Source of the DNA: Onchocerca volvulus
Taxonomy: Eukaryota > Nematoda > Chromadorea > Rhabditida > Onchocercidae
Direction: 5' to 3'
Length of the DNA: 64,000 nt
Assembly (NCBI GenBank): GCA_000499405.2
Contig: HG738137.1
Coordinates: 7,963,562-8,027,561, forward strand
Of this stretch, positions 54,591-64,000 are shown one piece after another. Position numbers and translations under genes: made by a program. How positions within the stretch are numbered: position 1 is the first letter of the stretch; each line of letters opens with the position of its first letter. The notes below the pieces were generated by a model. That model worked only from the letters and a program-made list of their open reading frames with translations. It was not told the DNA's origin and ran no database searches.

Positions 54591-55284
54591 AATTATAGTG
54601 ATGTCAAACTTAGCCAGTGAAATTTATTTGTGATGTGTTAATTGAACTTTACAATGTTTATTTGAAAAAAAAAAAAAAAAGGTACGTTTTTATCCGAGAA
54701 ATATCCAGAAATTGATGGATACAGAAAAAGAAAAAAGATGAAATGAAGGACTACAATTTTGAACAATTAAATAGCCTAGAAAATAAACAAAATAAAGCTT
54801 CGTAATTTGTAATTCTGGAAAAAAAAAGTATTCATAAGTAAAAGTACTAAGTAGAAGAAGAAAAAGAAGCAAACTTGAATCAAAAAAAAGCTTAGTGGAG
54901 CAAAATATTTCTTTTCATTCTTTGTTTTTTTTCTTTTTCATTGATAATGAAAAATTTTAAAAACGAATGAAAATTTTAGTTATTGTTGCTTTTTCTCTTT
55001 CATTAAATTACTTTTTTGTTAATTTTAAAAAATTTTTCAAAAAAATTTCCGAAAATTTAAAAAATTCATGCAAACTTTGCGCTTGCATTTTAATCATTCC
55101 CTTTTTTTTTGCATTAAAAAAATTGTTGCTGAAAGAAGATTTTATCCATACAAAAAGTTTATGAACTTTTTCGAAGAATCTAAGATTTTAATTTAGCAAA
55201 AAAAAAAAAAAAGAAGTTGTATCTTCGATAGTTTAAAATGATTGAGTCGTTAAAATTGATATTTCATTCTTTTTTTTGACTTCT

Positions 55285-55367
55285 TTAATATCCAGAAAGT
55301 TCCTGGAAAGTTTGATCCAATTCCTCGGAAATATTTTTGTATCGTTCCTTCTCGTGCACAAGTTCAT
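55285..55367 (-). CDS. lev-11: Tropomyosin alternative terminal exon c (ends ELSGY)
   Basis: An acceptor TTTACAG precedes 83 nt entering in phase 1. It encodes [20 protein letters not shown], then FQELSGY and TAA. This C-terminus is the one typical of nematode body-wall muscle tropomyosins. It is the most distal of three interchangeable last exons. No AATAAA was found within about 300 bases downstream on the - strand. Confidence 0.93.
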
Positions 55368-58300
55368 CTGTAAATAAAATCATTTTTTTTTTCTCTTTTG
55401 TTTTAATAAATTTTATAAAATTTGGAGAATTCTTGATGGAAAAATTGATAGGCAAAAGAAAACATGCGGGAAAAAAAGCCAAATTTTTTCAACGATGTTT
55501 TTTCAGATACGATAATTACTTTATAAATTCAAAATTTATATTATTAATATGTATATTATCCATTTCGAGTTAGCTAATGACCAAAATATTTTGATTTCGA
55601 ATTATTTAATGATTAAAATTATTTGCGTTTCATATGAATGATAACTTAACTAAATTAGCCAAGTTTCGTACAAACTGTTTACAAATTCAATCCGATTAAA
55701 TATTTAATTAGACGAAAATAATTTTATCTACATTCTCTCAAGCTTAGCAATACCCAAGTTTGACTCATTTTAAATTCATTTGTAAAAAAACCAAAAAGGG
55801 CTTCTTTTTACTTGCTTTCATGAAAAAAAAAAAAAATTGTCCAATGCTTTCTCGAATATTGTATAAATTCTAATAATTATCAATAAATAATATTCGTAAT
55901 CAAGCCGGAATGCTTTTAAAGGGCAAGAGAGAGGGAAACAGAAAGAGACAGAGACAAAAAAAAAAAAAAAAAAACGGAAAATTTCATTAGTATCAATAAT
56001 AATCACACGAGAAAATTAACAAAGCATGCCAGTATTATTAATGTTATGTACCATAATATAAGTTAATAAGCTTCTTCTGGTAATTTTCTTCTAACTTCAT
56101 AAAAATATTCCCTAATTTTTTGCAATTTTTCAAATTCAAACAAAAATTTATCAATGTTTGCAAAGCAAAAATATCAAAATACAATGTTTAAAAGTAAAAA
56201 TTGACTAACAACATCTTTTTAAAATTTGAAAGTAAGTAATAAAAAACAACCTTGTTCTGATCAAGGGAAAAGCCACAATAAAAGCAGATAATGTGAAGGA
56301 AAAATTAAAAAAAAAAAATCCATTTTTAATTCAAAATTCAAATTTTTAAAAATAATAAATTTTCTCTAAATGCTAGAATTATCTAAATATAAATATCATA
56401 TTTAAGCTAGTGCTAAAATATGTTTGAATTTTCAATGGACTCTATTCCTTCGTAATATTATATCACCCGATAATACTCGAGAAAAAAAAAAATACTACCA
56501 ATCTATTATATTCATCCAGCGTTCATCGGAGAGAAAACCGCTTCAGAAATATTACTACTAACAAAATTCATATTCTTTTAGAAAACCTGGAAGTGGCCAG
56601 AATTTTTTAACTTACGATGCAAATCACTTGAAAGATTATTGCAATTTAAAAATTTTGGAACAATTTCGAGAAAAAAAAGAAAACAGGAATGTTTGTAAAT
56701 TTTAAACTTTTTTTTAAGCAATATCACACATTGGAAAAACAAAACATACGCACATGAAACAAATAAGCATTAAGTATATGACAGGTTTCAAGTTTACACC
56801 TCATACAAAACGAAATGTGTTAATTTTTCACTTGAAATTTTATAAATTTTCTAAACAAAATCGGGAAAGAAAATCCAATCAGAAATTATGAAGCGGAAAA
56901 GTGAAAAAAAAAAAAAGAAGAAAGAAGTAAGGCTTCATACAATAACCGGATTATAAATCGTAGAATACAGAGAAAAAAAAGCATGCACATCCATAAAACT
57001 GCACAAATTGATGAACATTTAAAATTAAAAAAATTTAAAGAACTTGCAAATAAAATGTGAATAAAATATGAAAAGTGAGAAAAGAAAAGTTGATCATCGG
57101 TAGGGCAGTTATTTCGAAACTGAAGTAAGAAAGCAAAAAAAGAAGTTACTTACTATTGAAATCAATTATAAACTAATTAATTTGGAAAATGAAGAAAAAT
57201 CCATCTCAGATTAAAAACACCACCTATTTTCAATCTCTCGTTACTCAATTTCCTTTTCAAAATAAATTTTTCGTTCTTTCTTAAAAAAAAAAAAAAAAAC
57301 GAACTTAATTTCCTCTTTTAACTTCTTCCTACTAATAAAAATAAATTTGAAAAGGAACTTGTTAATCATTGAGCTATCCAGAATCGTAATGTATCAAAGA
57401 AATGACGAGAAAAAAAATCAAACTATTTTAAACTCAAAGTTTCAAATTCCTCAACAATCAGTAAGAAGATTTAGATTAAAGAAGTAAAAAAAAAGAAGGA
57501 AAAAATTATTAGAAAGTTTTCTGATCAAACAGTATTCAGTTCGCTTAATAGACGATCGAGTTCCTCTTGTAGCTGCTTCACTTTATTGTCCGAAAGTTCC
57601 TTGGCTTCTGAAAAATGAGTAGCACACTGATTAATTTATCACTCTGTTTTAAAAAAAATAGGATTAAAAAAAAGAAAGATAGGAAACTGATTAAAATTTT
57701 CAAAAATACACACTGCAAAAATAAGTTAGATCCTATCAAAGTCCCTCTTATATGGATTGCAGTGATTGGAAATGTATTTTAGAAATTATCACCATAAATT
57801 TATTGACAAAAGATGAGATTTATCCCAACTGGTGACTGGTAAAAACCAAATAATAAGGATTTGCAAGTAATCATTGATGATATTATCAAATTGTAGCATT
57901 TTAATAATTAACATTGCTTGTTAATGTTAATTTTTCCAAACGATATATAGCTCAAAATTGAAATGAATTCCAATTTTTAAATAGATTTAAGATTTAAACG
58001 TAAGCAAAATCACTCAAACCAAATATCAAAGAAATATTGAAAGAATCAAAACAAGTGTCATCACAAAAAAAAGCAAACATTCATCACAACAATGTGGAAC
58101 TTTTGTAAGTATGTTTAGTGATTGAGAGAAAAATTTACTAAAATCTAAAAAAAAAAAAAAAAAAAAAGAAGGAAAGTGACATGATGCTTTATAGAAATAA
58201 AATGAATGCAGCAAACGAAATTTTAATAATAGTAAAATTAAGCAAAAAGTTTTTAGTTTACTAAATTAATTACGAAAACTATAAATATGAACAAAAATAA

Positions 58301-61300
58301 GAGAATAGCATATTAAATTTTAGATGAAAAATTATTGCATATATAGTCGATACATATATCCGATAAAACTAAAGAAGTCAAATCATTTTGAAGATGCAAT
58401 TTATCGAAAAAATTCCATCAGTGCTTTTTTAAAAATTAATTTTCCCCAGATCTAAATGTTGATAATTTATCAATTCGAACTAATCTAAAAAAATGTAAAT
58501 TTTCAAAATTTCTTGCTGCATTCAATATTTCGATCGTTTTCAACATCTGGTAGGAAAAACACCAGAAACACACACAAATAAATGTATATTATACATGCAC
58601 AAAGTTCAAAAAAAAAAAAAAAAGAAAAAAAATTAACGAACAAAACGGTTAACAAAAGTCAATACGATTGATATACAGAAGGACATTTCAGGAAGTCTGA
58701 ATTTCCTGAACGGTTTGCTCGATTTCGTCCGTTAAATTACGCACACGTTCCTTCTCGATTAATAACTCATCTGTAGCTCTCAATAATTTACACTTAAATT
58801 TTTATGACAAAAATAATAACATATAAACATCACTAAGCCCAAACATCAACAATGAGCACAAAAAAACAAAAATGTAATGTACGAAGAAGCTGTAGTAGGA
58901 TATATGGGATAGAAGATTTATCTATTTATTATTATTTTTTCTTTCCAAATGGATTTTTTTATGTTAAAATGCCAAAATTATAATAACTATAGTTTTGAGA
59001 TTTTCAATTAGTTCAAACAAAAGTTTTGCCATTTTTTCTTTTTTTATATATTTAAAAATCCAAAACATTGAGTTTCTAGAAAGTTTATTTTGTCAATTAA
59101 TCTGTTTCAATTTTATCTAATATCTTCATTTCATTTCCATAGCTCTCAGCATATTCAAATCTATGGCAATAAAATCAGACAAATTTAAATCACTACAGAA
59201 AATCCAATTGCTTAATAACTTTTACACGTCCAAATTTTTTTATTCAATCTTTTCCAAGAAAAAAAAAAAAATCAAATTAAACCAAATAATTGCTTAAACG
59301 GAACTATGAAAAATTTATAAAATTTCTGAAACAGACCTTCGAGTCTGTCAACTTCCTTTTGCAATTTCTGAACTGACCGTTCCGCAAATTCCGCTCGTGT
59401 TTCTGCCTAAAATAACAGAAATAAGAAAGCAGTAGTATTTCCTCCATGCTATTCCAAATAAAAAACGACTGGCATGCAAAGAATGATGAATAACAAGAAA
59501 ACATCAATATATTTCACTTCTACGCTTTAATTGAAATTAAGCGCTCAAAATTAACCGTGAAATTTCCACAACAACCAAAGCAAGCCTGAATTACGAACTT
59601 TAAAAGATATTTTACCATTTTTCTTGAAATTTTTCCATTAATATTACGATAATTATTTCCTACCAATCATACCTCCTTCAAACGTGCTGAAACTGTACGA
59701 ATTTGTTCCTCGTACGAATCTTCACGTTGTAGAGCTTTCTCTTCAGATACTTCCAGAGATTTCAAATTATTGCCGACAACACGAAGCTCTTCTTCCAATT
59801 CCACAATTTTGCTGCACAAATAAGAAAAAAGAATATAAAAATAAGAAAAAACCATTAATGGATAAACTGAAAAATCAGATAGAAAATAATTTCCAGAATT
59901 TTTCCACATTACTTAATAAAATTCTAATTAAAGAAATTATACCACATGACCTTTTAATGTATAGCTTAATTTATAATAGCCGAGCATTTCATAGCATATA
60001 ATATTTAGCATTCATCAATAACTCACATTTTACAACACACAACAATACAACATTAACTTTTTCGACAACCACAAAATTTAGCATCAACCACGATGATACT
60101 TATTATCAATGAGATCAGCGGCATTATGTTTGTTCGTTTTTTTATTTTTAATTTTTCTTTTCATTTCATTTGTTATAAACTGTTTATTTATTCAAATAAA
60201 TGGAGTATTTTTGAAGTTTAAAGATTTCTATTTATTTTAGTTAATTAATACTCAAGTTAAAAGTTTCTTGTCCTCATTTATACTTGCTAATTATATTATT
60301 GGATATTTTTACCACGTGAGTTCAATTTAAGATTTCTAGAATCGAAAACTTTCGCTTTACTCTCATTTCAGCAATATACTTCAATTCAAATATTTATCAT
60401 AAATATTTGAATTTTTTTCAACTACAAACCTAAGTTTTTTTTTCACACACTTACTTTCCCGATTCCTAAACGATTGCATTCTTTACAAAAATTAGGAAGG
60501 ATATATTTTCTTCCACTAATTTTTAAAAATTTCATAAACATTGAAGACTTTTTTCTTTTTCATTTACGACTATCATAAATGTTTATCGACATGACTCACT
60601 GAAAAAGGAAATTAATTAATATTTCGGTCTTAAATTACCGTATTTTAAACGACTAATAGTTTTAAAAACGACTAACAGCTTCTATCAGGTTTAATATTTT
60701 TAACATTAAGAATTATGATTATTCACTTAACTAATGGCTTCTTAATTCATTCCTAATTATCTTTCTAAAAATTATTATACTTAATACCGCTGATCCCAAT
60801 ATTTTTACTATTTTCACCTCTTTAATTCGATTTTGTAAGCTCTGTATGTGATCGGAGAAAGAATTTTCACGCTGCAGAGCACGTTCCTCATGAACTTCCA
60901 GTGTTTTCAAATTCATTCCCACAGCAACCAATTCACGTTCCATTTCACGTGCTTTTCTGTTGTTTCATTCAAATCAACGCATTTATTTCAAAAATCTTTT
61001 CAGATGCTCATAACATTAACTAATGTGTATAATAAACACACGTCTGATGACTTTAAAATTGATGTATAATTTACGCCAAAATATCTTCTGGAATATAATT
61101 TGAAGTTGGATTCATGTATTCATTTTTTTCTTTTTTTTAAATGAAATCCATTCCCATATAGGATTAGTTGGACAAACAATGAATTTTGTTCAAATAAAAT
61201 CACTTCAAAAATTAATTTCATACTAATTTATAATTAATTATGTCACCATCAATATCTATTACTATATTCATAATCATAAAAGAAATCATAATAATAGAAA

Positions 61301-63617
61301 AAGATTAATGAATTTCAGTATATTATATTACTAACATATCACTTTGGCATATAAAATCTTATCCTTCTCGGAAAAAAAAAAAAAAAAAGAAAACTTTAGA
61401 GAACAGTCAATTCACCCTGATTTAGAAGCTACCAATATGCATAATAATTTTCAGAAAAATTTAGCCTCACTTAGATTTCTATCGAGTTTTCTCAATTTTT
61501 GAGAAATCTAGAGGATTTTAAACAAATTTATCAAACTCTACTTAATGTTGACCTAAATGAAATAAAGTGAAAAAAAATTGCAAAAATTGAAATACACACA
61601 CACACCCACAACAATAGCTCGAATTCACATATCTCAAATAAACATATCTCAAAAAAAAAAATTTTCTAGCAATTTAATCTTTTTAAAACTAAGAAAAATG
61701 AATAAGTTTTCGAATTTCATTAAATTTCCATATTTTGATAAAGTTTATTAAAAACTAACTTTTCACCAGCCTCAGCACGTTCTTCAGCTCGTTCCAAATC
61801 CGCTTCAACCATAGCTAATTTACGAGCTACCTGGAAATAAAAATGAAGAAATAAAACAATAATTTAAATTTAAAATGTCGAAATGGATTAATATTTCTTT
61901 GCACAGCAAAATCAAAGACTGATAAATGGAAAACAACAAAATTATTATGATAACGAAATCACATCAAAAACGTGATATTACAGAAAAAGGACAAAAGAGA
62001 TGGGCATTTTCCGTTATTTTATTGTAAAACTCATGATTATCCAGTTAATAAGAATATTAAATACGGGTATGCCAAATAAGATTATGTATGTGAAACCGAG
62101 CGGTTTAACTTATCGATAACTTATAATCAATTAAAGGGACTAAGCCAAAAACTGATTCGCTTAATCCCTTTAATTGACAATAAGATATAGATTAGTTGAA
62201 CGCTGATATTGCCTTATTAAATGTGATTGATTTTTTTACCGTCTTGCTAATTATTAATTTCTTTAATGAACTATTAATGTCTTTTATAAACTATTGTCCT
62301 TTTTCTGAGCTATTAGTCTCTTCCATACTACACAATTATTACAATTTTTATAGAAGGTTAAGATATTATATTATATGATACAAATAAAATAAATAAAATT
62401 TGAAATTTTTGAAAATTAGATGAATCCAATCGGAATTTTTGAATACCAAAATTCTCTAAATTAAAATCAATGATGATTTCAATAACAAACACACAAACAA
62501 AAACAAACCAAAGAATATAAGGATTAGTAATAAAAACAATATTTGAAGTTAACAATAAATCATCAGATAAGGAAAAACAATTCATTTTTCAAGCAAATGA
62601 TACAATTCATAAATTAAAAATATGAATTATCAAGTTGAATTTCGTAAATAATCATTATCTGGATATGATCAGTCCTTTCCGAACAATGAAATGAATCGAA
62701 ACTAAAAATAAGACAATCTACTCAATTGCTAAGCATCAATAAATTAGAAAATCAATGTTTTTTTTCTCTATTGAATTCATTTAAAATTACTTAATGCTAA
62801 ATTGTTTACTAATAATCAAATTTATTTTCTAGCGGTGTTGAAAATATTTTAGATTTTAGTCTTAGTCAACAAAATTTTATTTAGAAAATTTTTTGCAATA
62901 TTTGATGCATCAACAATTATCTTGCACAGTGTAATTTCAAAGATGTTTTTTGTTTTTAGAAAAACTGCCCAAAATTATTCCATTTAATCCATTCCATTAA
63001 TAAAATCTATCGCTGATCAACTGTTAAGCTCTCTTATTTCAATTAATTAAGAAACTTTGCTTCGAAAATTTCAGGAAAATGTTCCATTATCAATACATTG
63101 AGAACATTCGCATGAACTGTCATCAAATCATTGTTCATATCATTATCGAATTTTTTTAAGCAATGTTAAGAAAGATAAAACAAAATAAATAAAAAATATA
63201 AACAGGAAAAGGAAAAAGACAATAAGTTTTGCAAATTGCATGCATGAAATCCATTTAATGTTAATCAATTTTTTTTTTTTTTTTAACAAAACAAAGCATT
63301 CTATTTTTCTAAAAATTTATCAAATTTTTTAGTTAACAGTTAATAATGTATGAGAATGAAGATATTATTTGGATATTAATTTATGTAAATTTAAAAAAAA
63401 GAAAGTTGCAGAAATTAATAATATCAACACTTCCATTCTTTTCTGCTTCTCTTTCTCTCTCTCTCTATTTCACTCTTTAGATTTTGTCACACTTGTCACC
63501 TCATCGTATTTGCGATCAGCTTCTTCGGCTAATAATTGCGCTTCTTTTAATTGTGATTCCACCGTGTTTGCACGCTCTTCATCTTGGAATGAACGATTTT
63601 CCATAACCTTGCGAACA
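55285..63617 (-). CDS. lev-11: Tropomyosin, 3' part of the gene with alternative exons (5' end outside window)
   Basis: Tropomyosin is a parallel two-stranded coiled coil that lies along F-actin and regulates myosin access with troponin. Exons on the - strand in order are 63617-63500 (118 nt), 61830-61760 (71 nt), then either 60956-60818 or 59811-59673 (139 nt each), then 59406-59337 (70 nt), and finally one of 58770-58688, 57607-57525 or 55367-55285 (83 nt each). The heptad-repeat protein runs [20 protein letters not shown] through [18 protein letters not shown] and [15 protein letters not shown] to [13 protein letters not shown] and a variable end. Exon sizes 118, 71, 139 (=76+63), 70 and 83 correspond to vertebrate TPM exons 4, 5, 6+7, 8 and 9, so about residues 125-284 of a 284-residue protein are here. 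Exons for the first ~125 residues lie beyond position 64000. lev-11 (tmy-1) is the C. elegans orthologue. Confidence 0.95.
57525..57607 (-). CDS. lev-11: Tropomyosin alternative terminal exon b (ends SELNTV)
   Basis: An acceptor TTTTTCAG precedes 83 nt in phase 1, encoding [20 protein letters not shown], then LSELNTV and TGA. It has the same length and phase as the two other last exons and preserves the heptads. Its C-terminal overlap sequence differs strongly from exon c, so it should change head-to-tail polymerisation and troponin-T contact. Confidence 0.9.
58688..58770 (-). CDS. lev-11: Tropomyosin alternative terminal exon a (ends QEIQTS)
   Basis: An acceptor GCTACAG precedes 83 nt in phase 1, encoding [20 protein letters not shown], then VQEIQTS and TGA. 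It starts like exon c (DEL-x-x-EKER) and diverges afterwards. It is the first last exon met by the transcript, so using b or c requires skipping it and its polyadenylation. Confidence 0.92.
59337..59406 (-). CDS. lev-11: Tropomyosin exon equivalent to vertebrate exon 8 (common)
   Basis: Seventy nt between TTTTAG and GTCTGT encode [20 protein letters not shown], then RLE, and end in phase 1. This phase is what all three 83-nt terminal exons require. No alternative version was seen. Confidence 0.94.
59673..59811 (-). CDS. lev-11: Tropomyosin internal exon, version B (139 nt)
   Basis: This exon lies between TGTGCAG and GTATGA. It completes the Asn split after 61760 and encodes [20 protein letters not shown], then [20 protein letters not shown], then SARLKE, ending in phase 0. 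It corresponds to vertebrate exons 6+7 fused. It has the same length and phases as the exon at 60818-60956 and is presumably mutually exclusive with it. Confidence 0.94.
60818..60956 (-). CDS. lev-11: Tropomyosin internal exon, version A (139 nt)
   Basis: This exon lies between AACAG and GTGAAA. It encodes [20 protein letters not shown], then [20 protein letters not shown], then LQNRIKE in phase 0. It aligns along its whole length with version B (shared ELxxVGxNLKxLEVxEExALQRExS) but differs at many surface positions. It is a paralogous cassette that swaps residues about 190-235. Confidence 0.92.
61760..61830 (-). CDS. lev-11: Tropomyosin exon equivalent to vertebrate exon 5 (common)
   Basis: Seventy-one nt between TTTCCAG and GTTAGT encode [20 protein letters not shown], then AGE plus two bases of the next codon (AA). 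The next exon adds C (Asn, version B) or A (Lys, version A), so the residue at the junction itself depends on the cassette chosen. Confidence 0.94.
61831..63499 (-). other. lev-11: Tropomyosin intron (1.7 kb)
   Basis: The intron lies between the exons at 63500 and 61830. Apart from the hairpin at 62120-62184 and A/T-rich runs I see no additional tropomyosin-like cassette on the - strand and nothing coding on the + strand. Confidence 0.6.
62120..62184. repeat. Inverted repeat in a tropomyosin intron
   Basis: Arms 62120-62145 and 62159-62184 (26 bases each) pair with three mismatches around a 13-base loop. The core caattaaagggactaagc faces gcttaatccctttaattg with one mismatch. It resembles a small hairpin RNA precursor or a tiny inverted-repeat element. 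There is no evidence of transcription. Confidence 0.75.
63500..63617 (-). CDS. lev-11: Tropomyosin exon equivalent to vertebrate exon 4 (common, first in window)
   Basis: One hundred and eighteen nt between GATTTAG and GTGACA encode (R)[19 protein letters not shown], then [20 protein letters not shown], ending in phase 0. It starts with the last base of an Arg codon, so the preceding exon, beyond the window, must end in phase 2. This matches the vertebrate exon 3/4 border. Confidence 0.94.
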
Positions 63618-64000
63618 CTAAATCCCCAATACAATTTAATATAATATAATACATCAATATTTTCTCACATCTTTTTTCTTTTCGATTGTTAACTTTCTTC
63701 GTTATTTGTTAAATATTCTCATTTTTTCGCAGAAAAACTAAATTCTATTACTTCATTTCAACTTTTTGGGAAAAAGCAAAAAGAATAAATTGCCAAAAGT
63801 CATTCTTCAATTTTCAAACTTTTACTCATAATTTTCGATTCATAAATTCTAATTTAATTTTACACTAAATTTTTAAACACATATATATATGTCAATAAAT
63901 TTCTTACTGTAGAATTTAGCTATTATTATCATTAATTATAATTACGGAATGAAAGAAAAACCAACCGCAGAAGCCTTCATTAATTATGGTATAAAATGAT

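Larger units (their letters stand above)
49611..55284. other. Region between the two convergent genes
   Basis: It contains the 3' ends of cle-1 (+) and of the tropomyosin gene (-). Short frames here are low-complexity. It holds a diverged duplicated block at about 50030-50410 (gaatatttttaaattgaaa and tttcaaaatatgcaaa words repeated), many A/T homopolymers, and the minisatellite at 53905-54590. No gene was recognised. Confidence 0.6.

Overview
The window is an A+T-rich piece of an animal nuclear genome, roughly four-fifths A+T by eye. It has long introns, GT-AG splice sites and many homopolymer runs. The two recognisable genes are a type XV/XVIII collagen and a muscle-type tropomyosin. The TTTTCAG-like acceptors, a candidate trans-splice acceptor, a short TTAGGC-type telomere-like tract and nematode-looking 28S rRNA fragments point to a nematode. 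Introns of 8.3 and 18.8 kb suggest a spirurid or filarial worm rather than a Caenorhabditis. The species cannot be named from the sequence.

Layout. Positions 1-8062 hold no recognisable gene, only degenerate tandem repeats, microsatellites and a decayed antisense 28S rRNA fragment. Positions 8063-49610 (+ strand) are a cle-1-like collagen XV/XVIII gene. It has a signal-peptide exon, thrombospondin-N (TSPN) exons at 16420-18552, an 18.8 kb intron, a large alternative first exon at 35966-37348, acidic and Ser/Thr linker exons, Gly-X-Y exons (about 40445-41625), the trimerization domain (41984-42981), a 305-residue hinge exon (45157-46071) and an endostatin domain (46899-49610). With the splice choices given here the TSPN form is about 1208 residues and the nested-start form about 1455. 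Positions 49611-55284 are intergenic and contain a minisatellite. Positions 55285-63617 (- strand) carry the 3' two-fifths or so of a tropomyosin gene whose 5' exons lie beyond the right edge. The two genes are tail to tail.

How they work. The collagen is a secreted basement-membrane proteoglycan-type collagen. Two N-termini, each with its own signal peptide, splice into the same phase-0 exon, which implies two promoters feeding one collagen/endostatin body. The tropomyosin shows the classic alternative-splicing design: two interchangeable 139-nt internal exons and three interchangeable 83-nt terminal exons, each with its own stop codon.

The most notable unannotated items are three diverged 28S rRNA pseudogene fragments, all antisense and two of them inside collagen introns. 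Others are the nested collagen start exon, a vestigial copy of a TSPN exon, a hairpin with telomere-like repeats in its loop, and several long palindromes. I found no prokaryotic-type systems, CRISPR arrays, tRNA genes or intact transposons.
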